Assembly: GCF_014694455.1 (NCBI RefSeq)
Contig: NZ_JAAUWT010000003.1
Span: 1-64,000 of the forward strand
Length of the DNA stretch: 64,000 nucleotides
DNA from: Vibrio sp. S9_S30
Lineage (GTDB): Bacteria; Pseudomonadota; Gammaproteobacteria; Enterobacterales; Vibrionaceae
Direction: 5' to 3'
Numbering within the stretch: the first letter of the stretch is position 1; each line of letters begins with the position of its first letter. A program made the translations under genes and the position numbers. This document shows positions 42,959-54,157 of the stretch, piece after piece. A model generated the notes under the pieces. It made no database searches. It saw only the letters and a list, made by a program, of their open reading frames with translations, and was not told the DNA's origin.

Positions 42959-44158
42959 ATGCCATTTTCCAAATTAGGACTCAGCCGTCCGATCACTACC
43001 GCTATTGCCGAGCAAGGTTACGACTCCCCTACGCCGATTCAGGAACAAGCCATTCCGGTTGCTCTGCAAGGGAAAAACATCATTGCCGCCGCGCAAACCG
43101 GAAGCGGTAAAACCGCCAGCTTCGTGCTACCGATTTTGGAACAACTGAGCCAATCAGAAACTCAGCGTAAAAAGCGCTTCAGAGCCTTAATCTTAACCCC
43201 CACTCGTGAACTCGCCGTTCAGGTTAATAACAGCATCCAAGTGTATGCCAAGCACCTAAACCTAAAATCGCTTGTGGTGTATGGCGGTGTAGATGATAAG
43301 CCTCAAAAGCAAAAGCTGATTGAAGGCATCGATATTTTGGTGGCGACACCGGGGCGTTTACTGGATCTGTACACACAACGTGCCGTGCATTTTGAAGAAG
43401 CGGAAATTCTGGTGCTTGACGAAGCCGATAAAATGCTCGACATGGGCTTTATCGACGACATCAATAAAATCATCGAACGTTTGCCTGTTGATGTGCAAAA
43501 TCTGCTCTTCTCCGCCACGCTTTCTCGTAAAGTTCGCGACTTGGCGAAAACGGCCGTCCCAAACCCTGTCGAAATCTCTCTGCACCTGCAAAACGCAGAA
43601 AAACCAAAAATCGATCAATGGCTCATCACAGTAGATAAAGACAAAAAATCCGCTTTATTGAGCCATTTGATTCAAGAGAATAACTGGGATCAAGCGCTGA
43701 TCTTTATTGAAACCAAGCATGGGGCGGCAAAATTGGTCTCTCAGTTAGAGAAACGTGGCATTCAAGCGGAAGCGTTCCACAGTGGCCGCAGCCAAGCCAT
43801 TCGTGGGCAAGTCTTGGCCGATTTTAAATCCGGCAAAGTGAAATACTTAGTGGCGACAGGCGTTGCTGCTCGTGGGATAGACATCACCGAACTCAGCCGA
43901 GTGGTGAACTACGATTTACCTTTCCCGCCAGACGAATACGTACACCGCATTGGTCGTACAGGGCGTGCGGGGAAATCCGGTGAAGCGATCTCTTTTGTAT
44001 CCAAAGACAACTTCAAAAATCTTTGCATGATTGAAAGCCTAATGGGTGAGTTGATCGAGCGTAAAGAAGTGGAAGGTTTCGCACCAAAAAAAGAAGTCCC
44101 CATTTCAATTCTGAATTATGTGCCTAAGAATAAGCGCAAACCGAAAGAGAAAAACTAA
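42959..44158 (+). CDS. DEAD-box RNA helicase, RhlE-type
   Basis: 399 residues. The Q motif is YDSPTPIQEQAIP, motif I AAQTGSGKT, Ia PTRELAVQ, II VLDEADKML, III FSATL, and motif VI YVHRIGRTGRAG. Unwinds RNA duplexes in ribosome assembly or RNA turnover. The C-terminus is short and basic (PKNKRKPKEKN), shorter than E. coli RhlE. I start at the ATG that opens MPFSKLGLS; a TTG four codons up is possible. Confidence 0.88.
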   Translation: MPFSKLGLSRPITTAIAEQGYDSPTPIQEQAIPVALQGKNIIAAAQTGSGKTASFVLPILEQLSQSETQRKKRFRALILTPTRELAVQVNNSIQVYAKHLNLKSLVVYGGVDDKPQKQKLIEGIDILVATPGRLLDLYTQRAVHFEEAEILVLDEADKMLDMGFIDDINKIIERLPVDVQNLLFSATLSRKVRDLAKTAVPNPVEISLHLQNAEKPKIDQWLITVDKDKKSALLSHLIQENNWDQALIFIETKHGAAKLVSQLEKRGIQAEAFHSGRSQAIRGQVLADFKSGKVKYLVATGVAARGIDITELSRVVNYDLPFPPDEYVHRIGRTGRAGKSGEAISFVSKDNFKNLCMIESLMGELIERKEVEGFAPKKEVPISILNYVPKNKRKPKEKN

Positions 44159-44477
44159 CGGTTTTCGAAATCCATTTGTTGAGATGTCTGAACAATAGCC
44201 TCTCGCATTCCCCCACAGCAGAACCCCAATCACTGAGCCTTCTACCCGAGGGCTCAGACTCGCAAAACGGGGGTTGGGGGCTAGGGGTTGGGGGCTAGGG
44301 GTTGTGGGTTGCGCAAGCCCCCTCTAAATGATCTTTTGTGATATTCAAGTAAAGCGGTCTGAATAGGTGCTCAATGAACGCAGACACGGCGTAACATGTT
44401 AGGTCGGCGCAAGATATTTGATACTGGCAGCGCGTGAGTTAGACTGAGGTTAATAACAACGATATGACTCCCCATCT
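44159..44477. other. Gap between helicase and aga regulators
   Basis: CTGAGCC (44232-44238) and GGCTCAG (44250-44256) form a small hairpin after the helicase. Next comes the G-rich array at 44269-44308. A five-codon frame ATG ACT CCC CAT CTA TGA (44464-44481) overlaps the first DeoR gene start by ATGA. Confidence 0.5.
44269..44308 (+). repeat. G-rich 14 bp repeat with G-quadruplex potential
   Basis: Runs of 5, 5, 4, 5, 4 and 3 guanines separated mostly by TT or CTA (TTG before the last) form two and a half copies of GGGGGCTAGGGGTT. Four runs with loops of 2-3 bases satisfy the canonical G-quadruplex pattern on the plus strand and hence in the helicase transcript tail. Confidence 0.85.
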
Positions 44478-45251
44478 ATGACAGATACTACGCAGCGTCG
44501 TAATGCCATTTTAAACCACATCCAAATCCATCAACAAGGTGATGTGAATGACTTCGCGGAGCAATTCCAAGTCTCTAAAGTCACCATTCGACATGATTTA
44601 AACTACTTAGAAAAACAAGGGTGTGTCAGCCGGTGCTATGGCGGGGCGAAACTCAACCGTCAATTTGCCTTTGATCAGCCTTTGCACGAAAAGCAGCAAA
44701 TCAACAACCGCATCAAATCCGAACTTGGTGCTTACGCCGCCACCCTGATCAAAGATGGTGACACCATTTTACTGGATTCCGGTTCCACCACAGAACACAT
44801 TGCCCATCACTTAAAGGGAAAACAGAATTTAACGGTGATGACCAATGCCATTAATATCGCCTACCACCTCGCCAATCAGGATGGAATAGACGTTATGGTC
44901 ACTGGCGGGACGCTCCGCAAAAACTCGTACTCACTTTACGGCACGGCTGGGGAGCATCTATTGGCGAACCATCACTTTAATATCTTGTTTATTGGAGTAG
45001 ACGGATTCGACAAAGAAACGGGAATCAGCACGCCTCATCAAGGGGAAGCCACCATCAATCGCAAGATGCTTGAGTCTGCACAAACCGTGGTGGCTATTAC
45101 CGACTCATCAAAGTTCAACCGCCAAAGCTTCTGCTCGATTGCACGCCCAGAACAGATCGACATACTGATTACGGACAGTGGTATTCCCGCTGGCTACGCC
45201 GAAGCCCTTAAAGCCAAAGGCATTGATGTGCACATAGTCACGGGCACTTAA
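44478..45251 (+). CDS. agaR: DeoR-family repressor of the aga operon (first copy)
   Basis: 257 residues. An N-terminal helix-turn-helix (DFAEQFQVSKVTIRHDLNYL) precedes the DeoR effector domain with ILLDSGSTTEHIAHHL and NILFIGVDGFD, which binds a sugar phosphate. AgaR-type regulators respond to galactosamine-derived phosphates. It has a close paralog 385 bases downstream that shares DLNxLEKxGCVxRCYGGA. The ribosome site is poor, and a five-codon leader overlaps the start. Which copy controls the operon is not decidable. Confidence 0.82.
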   Translation: MTDTTQRRNAILNHIQIHQQGDVNDFAEQFQVSKVTIRHDLNYLEKQGCVSRCYGGAKLNRQFAFDQPLHEKQQINNRIKSELGAYAATLIKDGDTILLDSGSTTEHIAHHLKGKQNLTVMTNAINIAYHLANQDGIDVMVTGGTLRKNSYSLYGTAGEHLLANHHFNILFIGVDGFDKETGISTPHQGEATINRKMLESAQTVVAITDSSKFNRQSFCSIARPEQIDILITDSGIPAGYAEALKAKGIDVHIVTGT

Positions 45252-45471
45252 CCATCTTATTGCGGTTGTTTTTGCCTACCTAGCTCGATCCTTCACCTCT
45301 TTACTGTTCCCTTCTTCCCCCTCCCTTAATTTTAAAATTGTGATCTCACGCATGCGGCTCTTCGAAATCCTACTATTGGGGGCCCTTTCATTCTCGCTTT
45401 CAGTTCTGAAACCACGGAACAATGATGTGATGGTGCCTACTGACTGAATCATCAAATTAAAAACGAAAGAC

Positions 45472-45506
45472 AACCCTTTCACTTAATGTGAAACGAAAGG
45501 GTTTTA
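45472..45506 (+). terminator. Nested hairpins between the two DeoR genes
   Basis: AACCCTTTC pairs with GAAAGGGTT, followed by TTAG. Inside it TTTCAC can pair with GTGAAA. Outer and inner stems share the TTTC bases, so they are partly exclusive; this may be a terminator or an attenuator ahead of the second regulator. Confidence 0.5.
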
Positions 45507-45635
45507 GCCCTAAAATCGAAAGGCAATGACCTGTGATCGACCTTTCATTTTTGTTTCATCATGCCTGATTTAATTCAACACAGCGGACAACGCTACATTT
45601 CAGCTGTTGATGAAAGACAAAGAAGGGCAACGGTA

Positions 45636-46412
45636 ATGACCAGTAAAGAAAGGCGACAGAAAATCATGGAACACATTCGTTCCCATGGTTCTGGAAAAGT
45701 GGACGAGTTCGTCGATGAATTTGGTGTGTCAGCGGTCACCATTCGCCATGATCTCAATCTGCTGGAGAAGGAAGGGTGCGTTTTTCGGTGTTATGGCGGC
45801 GCCAATTTGAATCCGAATTTTGCATTCGATCAGCCTCTTTATCGCAAAGATCAGCTCAACCGCAGTACCAAGCAAAAAATCGCTCACGCGGCAGCGTCAT
45901 TAGTGCAAGATGGGGAAGCCATCATCCTCGATTCTGGCTCAACCATTGGGCTAATGCCGCAATATCTGACAAACAAACAGCAGCTCGTTGTTCTGACTAA
46001 TGCACTCAATACCGCATATCAACTCAGCAACAACGAGAAAATCGATTTACACGTCGTCGGTGGCAGCTTGCGCAGAGCGTCGTATTCATTAACTGGGCAT
46101 CATGGCGAACAACAAATTCGCTCCTACCTGTTCGATAAACTTTTCTTAGGGGTTGATGGTTTCGACCTTGCTGCGGGTATCACCACGCCAGACAACCACG
46201 AAGCTCAGATCAACCGTGCCATGTGCGATGTTGCAAGGCAAATTATCGCCGTAACCGATTCAAGCAAATTCGGACGCAAAAGCTTTTGCATGATCCGAGC
46301 GGCCAACCAAATCGATGTACTGGTCACCGACAGCAACATTCCTCACGCCACTCACCAAGCGCTGCTCGACATGGGTGTCGACGTCATTCTCGCAGACCAA
46401 ACCATCAATTAG
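45636..46412 (+). CDS. DeoR-family repressor of the aga operon (second copy)
   Basis: 258 residues. Helix-turn-helix EFVDEFGVSAVTIRHDLNLL and sensor domain IILDSGSTIGLMPQYL with KLFLGVDGFDLA. It starts the run of tightly spaced aga genes: the agaZ start is 9 bases after its stop. I chose the ATG preceded by AAGG; an earlier in-frame ATG at 45561 has no ribosome site. Tandem paralogous DeoR regulators suggest either two effectors or a recent duplication. Confidence 0.82.
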   Translation: MTSKERRQKIMEHIRSHGSGKVDEFVDEFGVSAVTIRHDLNLLEKEGCVFRCYGGANLNPNFAFDQPLYRKDQLNRSTKQKIAHAAASLVQDGEAIILDSGSTIGLMPQYLTNKQQLVVLTNALNTAYQLSNNEKIDLHVVGGSLRRASYSLTGHHGEQQIRSYLFDKLFLGVDGFDLAAGITTPDNHEAQINRAMCDVARQIIAVTDSSKFGRKSFCMIRAANQIDVLVTDSNIPHATHQALLDMGVDVILADQTIN

Positions 46413-46420
46413 GAACCACA

Positions 46421-47728
46421 ATGAAAACGCTACAATCACTGATTAAACAACATAAACAAGGGCAAACAACTGGCATTTACTCCGTGTGCTCAGCCCATCC
46501 ATTGGTGTTGGAAGCCGCTATCAAACAGGCTGCTGTAGACAACCAATTGGTTTTAATTGAAGCGACTTCCAACCAAGTGAACCAATTTGGTGGTTACACC
46601 GGTATGACACCGAAGGATTTTTCCGAACACGTTTATCAGCTTGCCGAAAAACACCGTTTCCCCGCCGAGCGCATCGTTTTAGGTGGCGACCACCTAGGCC
46701 CCAATTGCTGGCAGCACTTACCAGCACGTCAAGCCATGGAATATTCCGCGCAAATGATTCACGACTACGTGAGCGCGGGTTTTAAGAAGATTCACCTTGA
46801 TTGCTCCATGCCCTGCGCCGACGACAAGACCCCACTGTGTGAAACCATCATGGCAGAACGGGCAGCACAACTCTGCCTTGTGGCTGAAAATGCTTGGAGC
46901 AACACAGGTGGAGAACCGCCACTGTACGTTATTGGTACCGAAGTCCCCACCCCCGGCGGTGCCCTTGAATCATTGGAAACAGAACAGCTCAAACTTACGA
47001 CACCTGAAGAAGCACTAGCCACATTAGACGCCCATCACCAAGCATTTCATGATTTAGGGCTGGGGCATGTGTGGTCACGCATTATTGGCTTAGTGGTTCA
47101 GCCGGGGGTGGAGTTTGATCACCACTCGATTCATCACTACCAAAGCAGTGCGGCTCAGCTTTTAAGCAAAGTAGTGGAAGATCAACCCCACCTCGTTTTT
47201 GAAGCACACTCGACCGACTACCAAAAACCAACGGCATACCATGAGCTGGTTGTGGACCACTTCGCGATACTCAAAGTCGGACCCGCGTTAACCTTTGCCT
47301 TGCGTGAAGCACTCTACGGACTAGAACGTGCTGAACGAGAGTGGTTGGGTAGTCATCACGCTTCTCATCTACGCGATACCGTAGAACAGGTCATGCATGA
47401 AGAACCGAGCTATTGGCGTTCCCATTACTTAAGCGAAGGACACCAACAATTTCTGGATTGCAGCTACAGCCTGAGCGACCGAATTCGCTATTACTGGTCA
47501 CACCCTAACGTTCGAAAGGCGCAAGACGCATTATTTAGCAATCTACTGGCAAACCCATTACCTCTGACTTTGCTCAGTCAGTATTTACCCAATCAGGCAA
47601 AAGCCATCCTTCAAAATCAAATTCAAAACCGGCCCGCAGACATTGTTATACACAAGATCATGGAAGTGACTGAGATCTATTCCGCAGCTTGTTATTCCAA
47701 TTCCGTGGTGAGTAAGGAGACAAATTAA
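46421..47728 (+). CDS. agaZ: Tagatose-1,6-bisphosphate aldolase accessory subunit
   Basis: 435 residues of the GatZ/KbaZ family. GIYSVCSAHPLVLEAAIKQA at the start, IVLGGDHLGPNCW, KIHLDCSMPCADD and VIGTEVPTPGGA are family hallmarks. It is the non-catalytic partner needed for full activity and stability of the class II aldolase KbaY encoded at the operon end. The ATG follows TTAGGA. It overlaps the agaS start by one base (TAATG). Confidence 0.92.
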   Translation: MKTLQSLIKQHKQGQTTGIYSVCSAHPLVLEAAIKQAAVDNQLVLIEATSNQVNQFGGYTGMTPKDFSEHVYQLAEKHRFPAERIVLGGDHLGPNCWQHLPARQAMEYSAQMIHDYVSAGFKKIHLDCSMPCADDKTPLCETIMAERAAQLCLVAENAWSNTGGEPPLYVIGTEVPTPGGALESLETEQLKLTTPEEALATLDAHHQAFHDLGLGHVWSRIIGLVVQPGVEFDHHSIHHYQSSAAQLLSKVVEDQPHLVFEAHSTDYQKPTAYHELVVDHFAILKVGPALTFALREALYGLERAEREWLGSHHASHLRDTVEQVMHEEPSYWRSHYLSEGHQQFLDCSYSLSDRIRYYWSHPNVRKAQDALFSNLLANPLPLTLLSQYLPNQAKAILQNQIQNRPADIVIHKIMEVTEIYSAACYSNSVVSKETN

Positions 47729-48900
47729 TGACGACCTATTTAGGCTACGAGTCCACTTGGTTAGACCAACGCAATGGCATTCACACCGCTCAAGAAATAG
47801 AACATCAACCGCGTTTATGGCGACAGTTAGCAAGCGATTTAGAAAGCCAATCGAATTCAATTAACGCGTTTTTATCGCCTCTGTTATCGCGCACCGACAT
47901 TCGTATCATTCTCACAGGTGCTGGTACTTCGGCGTTCATTGGTGACACTGCAATGCCTTTCATTCAAGCAGGGCTGGGGTTTCAGGTTGAATCGATTCCA
48001 ACAACGGATTTGGTTTCAAATCCGGAGCAATACATTAACCCAGATCACCCTACTTTACTGGTTTCCTGCGCTCGGTCTGGTAACAGCCCTGAAAGTGTCT
48101 CGGCGGTCGAGCTGGTTGATCAACTCGTTCCTGAATGTTTTCACCTGATTCTAACGTGCAATGAAAGCGGTGCACTTTCTCGCTACGCAGATACCGCGAC
48201 CAATGCCTATTGCATGATCATGCCTGAAGGCTCTAACGATAAAAGCTTTGCTATGACATCAAGTTTCAGCTGCATGCTGATGTCGACACTGTCATTGCTG
48301 AGCCGCAGCACGGCACCTCAATTGAACAGAAGCATCGAAACGATTGCCAACGTATGCGAAGCCAAAGTTGACCAATGGCAATCCGCCATCAAATCACTGG
48401 CTGCTCTGCCATATGAGCGCTTAATTGTGCTTGGTAGCGGTGGGTTTTCCGGACTTGCACGTGAAGCATCATTAAAGTCGCTGGAGCTCAGTGCGGGTGC
48501 CGTCATGACCGCGTTCGACTCTTCCCTCGGATTCCGTCACGGTCCTAAGTTCACCATCAACAATAAAGCGTTGGTTATTCAGCTTTTCTCCCGCGCCAAC
48601 TACACCCGTCAATACGACCTTGACTTGTTCAACGAAATCCAACGTGACCAACAAACCTTGAAGCACATTGCCCTAACTGAAAAAACGTTAGACAACGCAA
48701 ATGCATTCGAGCTTGGGCAATTGGATGTGGATGAAGCATGGCTCTGCTTTCCTTACATCGTGTTTTGCCAAATGTTGGCGTTTGAGAAATCACTCCAACT
48801 TGGGCTAGGGCCAGACAACCCATGCCCAACAGGTGAGGTTAACCGAGTCGTACAAGGTGTCACTATCCACCCATTTAATCATGTCATGAAAAGGAATTAA
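47728..48900 (+). CDS. agaS: D-galactosamine-6-phosphate deaminase/isomerase
   Basis: 390-residue double SIS-domain protein. ILTGAGTSAFIGDTA and LLVSCARSGNSPESVSAVEL form the first sugar-phosphate site, and LGSGGFSGLAREASLKSLEL the second. AgaS converts galactosamine 6-phosphate to tagatose 6-phosphate with release of ammonia. Translation is coupled to agaZ. It supplies the deaminase step within the operon, so an AgaI homologue is not strictly needed. Confidence 0.9.
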   Translation: MTTYLGYESTWLDQRNGIHTAQEIEHQPRLWRQLASDLESQSNSINAFLSPLLSRTDIRIILTGAGTSAFIGDTAMPFIQAGLGFQVESIPTTDLVSNPEQYINPDHPTLLVSCARSGNSPESVSAVELVDQLVPECFHLILTCNESGALSRYADTATNAYCMIMPEGSNDKSFAMTSSFSCMLMSTLSLLSRSTAPQLNRSIETIANVCEAKVDQWQSAIKSLAALPYERLIVLGSGGFSGLAREASLKSLELSAGAVMTAFDSSLGFRHGPKFTINNKALVIQLFSRANYTRQYDLDLFNEIQRDQQTLKHIALTEKTLDNANAFELGQLDVDEAWLCFPYIVFCQMLAFEKSLQLGLGPDNPCPTGEVNRVVQGVTIHPFNHVMKRN

Positions 48901-48902
48901 TC

Positions 48903-49382
48903 ATGCCAAATATCGTTTTAAGTCGAATTGATGAGCGTCTCGTTCATGGACAAGTAGGCGTGCAATGGGTCGGCTTTGCCGATGCCAATATTGTCGTCGT
49001 GGTCAATGACGAAGTTGCTGAAGATTCTATCCAACAAAACCTAATGGAGATGGTGCTAGCCGATGGTATCGCCATTCGATTCTGGACGGTGCAAAAGGCA
49101 CTCGACACCATCCATAAAGCCGCCGACCGCCAACGTATTTTATTGGTTTGCCGCACCCCTAAAGACTTTCGCCAATTGGTGGAAGGCGGCGTCCCGATTA
49201 CCAATATCAATGTTGGCAACATGCACTTTGCAGAAGGAAAAAAGCAGATAGCGAAAACGGTGTCGGTCGACGCCGAAGACATCGAAGAATTTGAAAAACT
49301 CAACGCGCTTGGAGTGAAATGCACGGTGCAAGGTGTTCCAACTGAAAGCGCAACGGATCTTTTTACGCTTATTCAGCAATAA
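48903..49382 (+). CDS. PTS N-acetylgalactosamine-type EIIB
   Basis: 159 residues, mannose-family EIIB. The phosphorylated His lies in RIDERLVHGQVGVQWVG (H15). Receives phosphate from the EIIA encoded later in the operon and passes it to the sugar during uptake by EIIC/EIID. Three bases after agaS, with AAAAGGAAT as ribosome site. Confidence 0.92.
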   Translation: MPNIVLSRIDERLVHGQVGVQWVGFADANIVVVVNDEVAEDSIQQNLMEMVLADGIAIRFWTVQKALDTIHKAADRQRILLVCRTPKDFRQLVEGGVPITNINVGNMHFAEGKKQIAKTVSVDAEDIEEFEKLNALGVKCTVQGVPTESATDLFTLIQQ

Positions 49383-49432
49383 ATAAGTATTCGACAAACT
49401 ATAAGTTTTACACAAAAAAAGGACAAACACTC

Positions 49433-50209
49433 ATGGAAATAGGACTCATACAGGCATTGATGCTCGGCATCCTTGCCTTCTTTGCTGGACTTGATTTGTT
49501 CAATGGTCTCACTCACTTTCACCGGCCTGTCGTACTTGGTCCGCTCGTTGGTTTGATTCTTGGCGATGTTCAAACCGGCATTTTGGTGGGCGGGACACTC
49601 GAACTCATCTGGATGGGTTTGGCTCCGCTCGCTGGTGCTCAACCGCCTAACGTCATCATCGGAACCATCGTGGGGACTGCCTTTGCTATCTCCACCAGCG
49701 TTGAGCCCAATGTGGCCGTTGGGGTTGCTGTGCCATTTGCTGTCGCGGTTCAAATGGGGATTACCTTACTCTTTTCCGCGATGTCTGCGGTGATGTCTAA
49801 GTGTGACGGATTTGCCCGCAATGCCGACACGAAGGGCATTGAAAACGTGAACTATTTTGCACTCGGTGTACTTGGAACTTTCTATTTTCTTTGTGCCTTC
49901 TTACCCATTTACCTGGGTGCTGAACACGCTGGTGCTGTCGTCAGCACTCTTCCGAAAGAACTGATTGATGGGCTTGGGGTGGCCGGTGGAATCATGCCCG
50001 CCATTGGCTTCGCTGTCTTAATGAAAATCATGATGAAAAACGTTTACATCCCGTATTTCATTCTCGGTTTTGTGGCCGCGGCTTGGCTTGAGCTGCCTAT
50101 CCTCGCAATAGCCGCCGCCGCAACCGCGATGGCGATTATCGACTTTATGCGCAAATCAGAACCCACCCCTGTTACTGCCCCCACTGAGGACCTTGAAGAT
50201 GGAATCTAA
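49433..50209 (+). CDS. PTS N-acetylgalactosamine-type EIIC
   Basis: 258 residues, mannose-family membrane subunit, with several hydrophobic helices and the GGTLELIWMGLAPLAGAQPP motif typical of EIIC. Forms the sugar channel with EIID. Its last codons (EDGI then TAA) contain the start of the EIID gene in another frame, an 11 base overlap. Confidence 0.92.
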   Translation: MEIGLIQALMLGILAFFAGLDLFNGLTHFHRPVVLGPLVGLILGDVQTGILVGGTLELIWMGLAPLAGAQPPNVIIGTIVGTAFAISTSVEPNVAVGVAVPFAVAVQMGITLLFSAMSAVMSKCDGFARNADTKGIENVNYFALGVLGTFYFLCAFLPIYLGAEHAGAVVSTLPKELIDGLGVAGGIMPAIGFAVLMKIMMKNVYIPYFILGFVAAAWLELPILAIAAAATAMAIIDFMRKSEPTPVTAPTEDLEDGI

Positions 50210-51083
50210 TGTGAACAAAGAACTTGACCTCCGCACGCAAAACACCGCTGTGCAACCCGCATCAGGCGTGGCACAGGACGAATACGAAGACAAAAAGATC
50301 GGTGCTGAGCTGACGAAAGCAGACATCAACAAAATGGCATGGCGTTCCCTTCTGCTACAAGCGTCGTTCAACTTTGAACGTATGCAAGCATCGGGTTGGT
50401 TATACGGCTTGATCCCAGCACTGAAAAAGATTCACACCAACAAAGCGGATCTTTCAAAAGCCATGCAAGGGCACATGGGCTTTTTCAACACCCACCCATT
50501 CTTAGTAACGTTTGTTATGGGCATTGTGCTGGCTATGGAACGTTCTAAACAGAACATCAACAGTATCCAAAGTACCAAGATCGCCGTTGGTGCACCGATG
50601 GGGGGGATTGGTGATGCCATGTTCTGGCTCACATTGCTGCCCATTTGTGGGGGCATCGGTGCTGATTTGGCACTGCAAGGCTCCATTATGGGTGCCGTGT
50701 TCTTTATGGTTTTGTTCAACGTTGTGCACTTTGGCTTGCGATTTGGGCTAGCGCACTACGCGTATCGCATGGGGGTGGCTGCCATCCCTATCATTAAATC
50801 CAACACCAAAAAAGTTGGGCACGCCGCCTCCATGGTTGGGATGACCGTTATCGGCGCATTGGTCGCAACATACGTTCGCTTATCGACGACAGCTGAAATT
50901 ACGGCGGGTGATGCCGTGGTCAAACTGCAAGCGGATGTTATCGACAAACTCATGCCCGCCTTTTTGCCACTGCTGTACACATTAGCAATGTATGCCTTGG
51001 TAAAACGAGGCTGGAGCCCTCTAAAACTGATTGGCATCACCGTAACGCTTGGTGTGACGGGTCGCTTTATGGGCTTCTTGTAA
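50199..51083 (+). CDS. PTS N-acetylgalactosamine-type EIID
   Basis: 294 residues, mannose-family EIID. A cytoplasmic N-terminal tail of about 45 residues leads to the conserved ASFNFERMQASGWLYGLIPAL and GHMGFFNTHPFLVTFVMG blocks, then membrane helices at the C-terminus. The ATG overlaps the EIIC end by 11 bases, with GAGG upstream inside EIIC. The tail is longer than in most EIID proteins. Confidence 0.92.
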   Translation: MESNVNKELDLRTQNTAVQPASGVAQDEYEDKKIGAELTKADINKMAWRSLLLQASFNFERMQASGWLYGLIPALKKIHTNKADLSKAMQGHMGFFNTHPFLVTFVMGIVLAMERSKQNINSIQSTKIAVGAPMGGIGDAMFWLTLLPICGGIGADLALQGSIMGAVFFMVLFNVVHFGLRFGLAHYAYRMGVAAIPIIKSNTKKVGHAASMVGMTVIGALVATYVRLSTTAEITAGDAVVKLQADVIDKLMPAFLPLLYTLAMYALVKRGWSPLKLIGITVTLGVTGRFMGFL

Positions 51084-51205
51084 GCACCGCTTTTTCACTG
51101 AACATTATTTTTCACGAAGCACTGTTTTTCACGAAGCACTGTTTTTCACGAAACACTGCTTTTTCAATGAACATTGTTTTTCACGAAGCACTGCTTTTCA
51201 TGAAA
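51084..51205 (+). repeat. 16-19 bp degenerate tandem repeat inside the aga operon
   Basis: About seven units of the form GCACTGTTTTTCACGAA start immediately after the EIID stop codon and fill most of the gap to EIIA. Confidence 0.88.
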
Positions 51206-51212
51206 TAAAAGA

Positions 51213-51232
51213 GGGGCTGAATGGTCAGCCCC
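51213..51232 (+). promoter_or_regulatory. Hairpin before the EIIA ribosome site
   Basis: GGGGCTGA pairs with TCAGCCCC around ATGG, immediately followed by AAAAAAGGAAT. It may stabilise the mRNA or modulate EIIA translation. Confidence 0.45.
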
Positions 51233-51248
51233 AAAAAAGGAATAACAT

Positions 51249-51678
51249 ATGATTGCTGTCATTTTGTCTGGTCACGGAGGGTTCGCTTCCGGTATTACTC
51301 AAGCAATTCATCAAATTATTGGTGACCAACCACAATTTAAATCTATCGATTTTCCAGAAGAAGCCACCACACCTCAGCTAGAAGAGGCGATGCGCAAAGC
51401 CATTGACGATATTGACTCGGGTGACGGCATCGTTTTCCTTACCGACCTCCTTGGCGGTACCCCATTTCGCACGGCTTCCCTGATTAGCCAAGAACGCGGT
51501 GACATCGAAGTGGTGACTGGCACAAATTTGCAGATGGTGGCTGAAATGCTGCTCGAACGAGACGAGCTAAACCTCACCGAATTTCGAGACCAAGCATTGA
51601 AATGCGCTCACCGTGGTATCACGTCCCTCGCCGCAGAAATGGCGCAAAAAGCCAACCAAACAACAGCGGTAGACGAAG

Positions 51679-51689
<11 letters not shown>
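51249..51689 (+). CDS. PTS N-acetylgalactosamine-type EIIA
   Basis: 146 residues, mannose-family EIIA. The phosphorylation site is SGHGGFASGI (His 9), and FLTDLLGGTPFRTA is the conserved second block. Takes phosphate from HPr. It ends EDGI-stop, with the agaA start overlapping by 11 bases, the same arrangement as at the EIIC/EIID junction. Confidence 0.92.
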
Positions 51690-53771
<2,082 letters not shown>

Positions 53772-53840
53772 AAAAACACGCTATCAAAGCAAGTCAGCGC
53801 CATTTCTTTTTACACCCACCCCCCTATTAGGTGTTTTAAA

Positions 53841-53872
53841 AGGGGACTGAACCTTCAGTCCCCTCTTTTTTA
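53841..53872 (+). terminator. Rho-independent terminator of the aga operon
   Basis: AGGGGACTGA pairs with TCAGTCCCCT around ACCT, followed by CTTTTTTAT. Confidence 0.92.
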
Positions 53873-53894
53873 TCTTGATATCAGGCAACTTCTC

Positions 53895-53980
53895 GTTCCG
53901 AGATAACGCGACCCATTCCAATGATAACGCAGCCCATTCCGAGATAAAGCTATCAATTCCGAGATAAAGCTACCAATTCG
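53895..53980 (+). repeat. 20 bp degenerate tandem repeat
   Basis: Four units of the type ATTCCGAGATAAAGCTACCA (53895-53975) plus a stub. The last two full units differ at one position; the outer ones are more diverged. Confidence 0.88.
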
Positions 53981-54157
53981 CTCGTTACTGCAAAGAATTA
54001 TACATAAAAAACTGAGTGCATATTCTCAAAAGCCTCATTGTTGTCTTGTTCTTCTGTCACTTTGCTTTCATATGTTCTTAACACCAGTGCAGTAACTCAC
54101 CACTATGCTGTGCCCACACATCCCTACGCACACAATTTTACTAGAGGAAACAAAACG

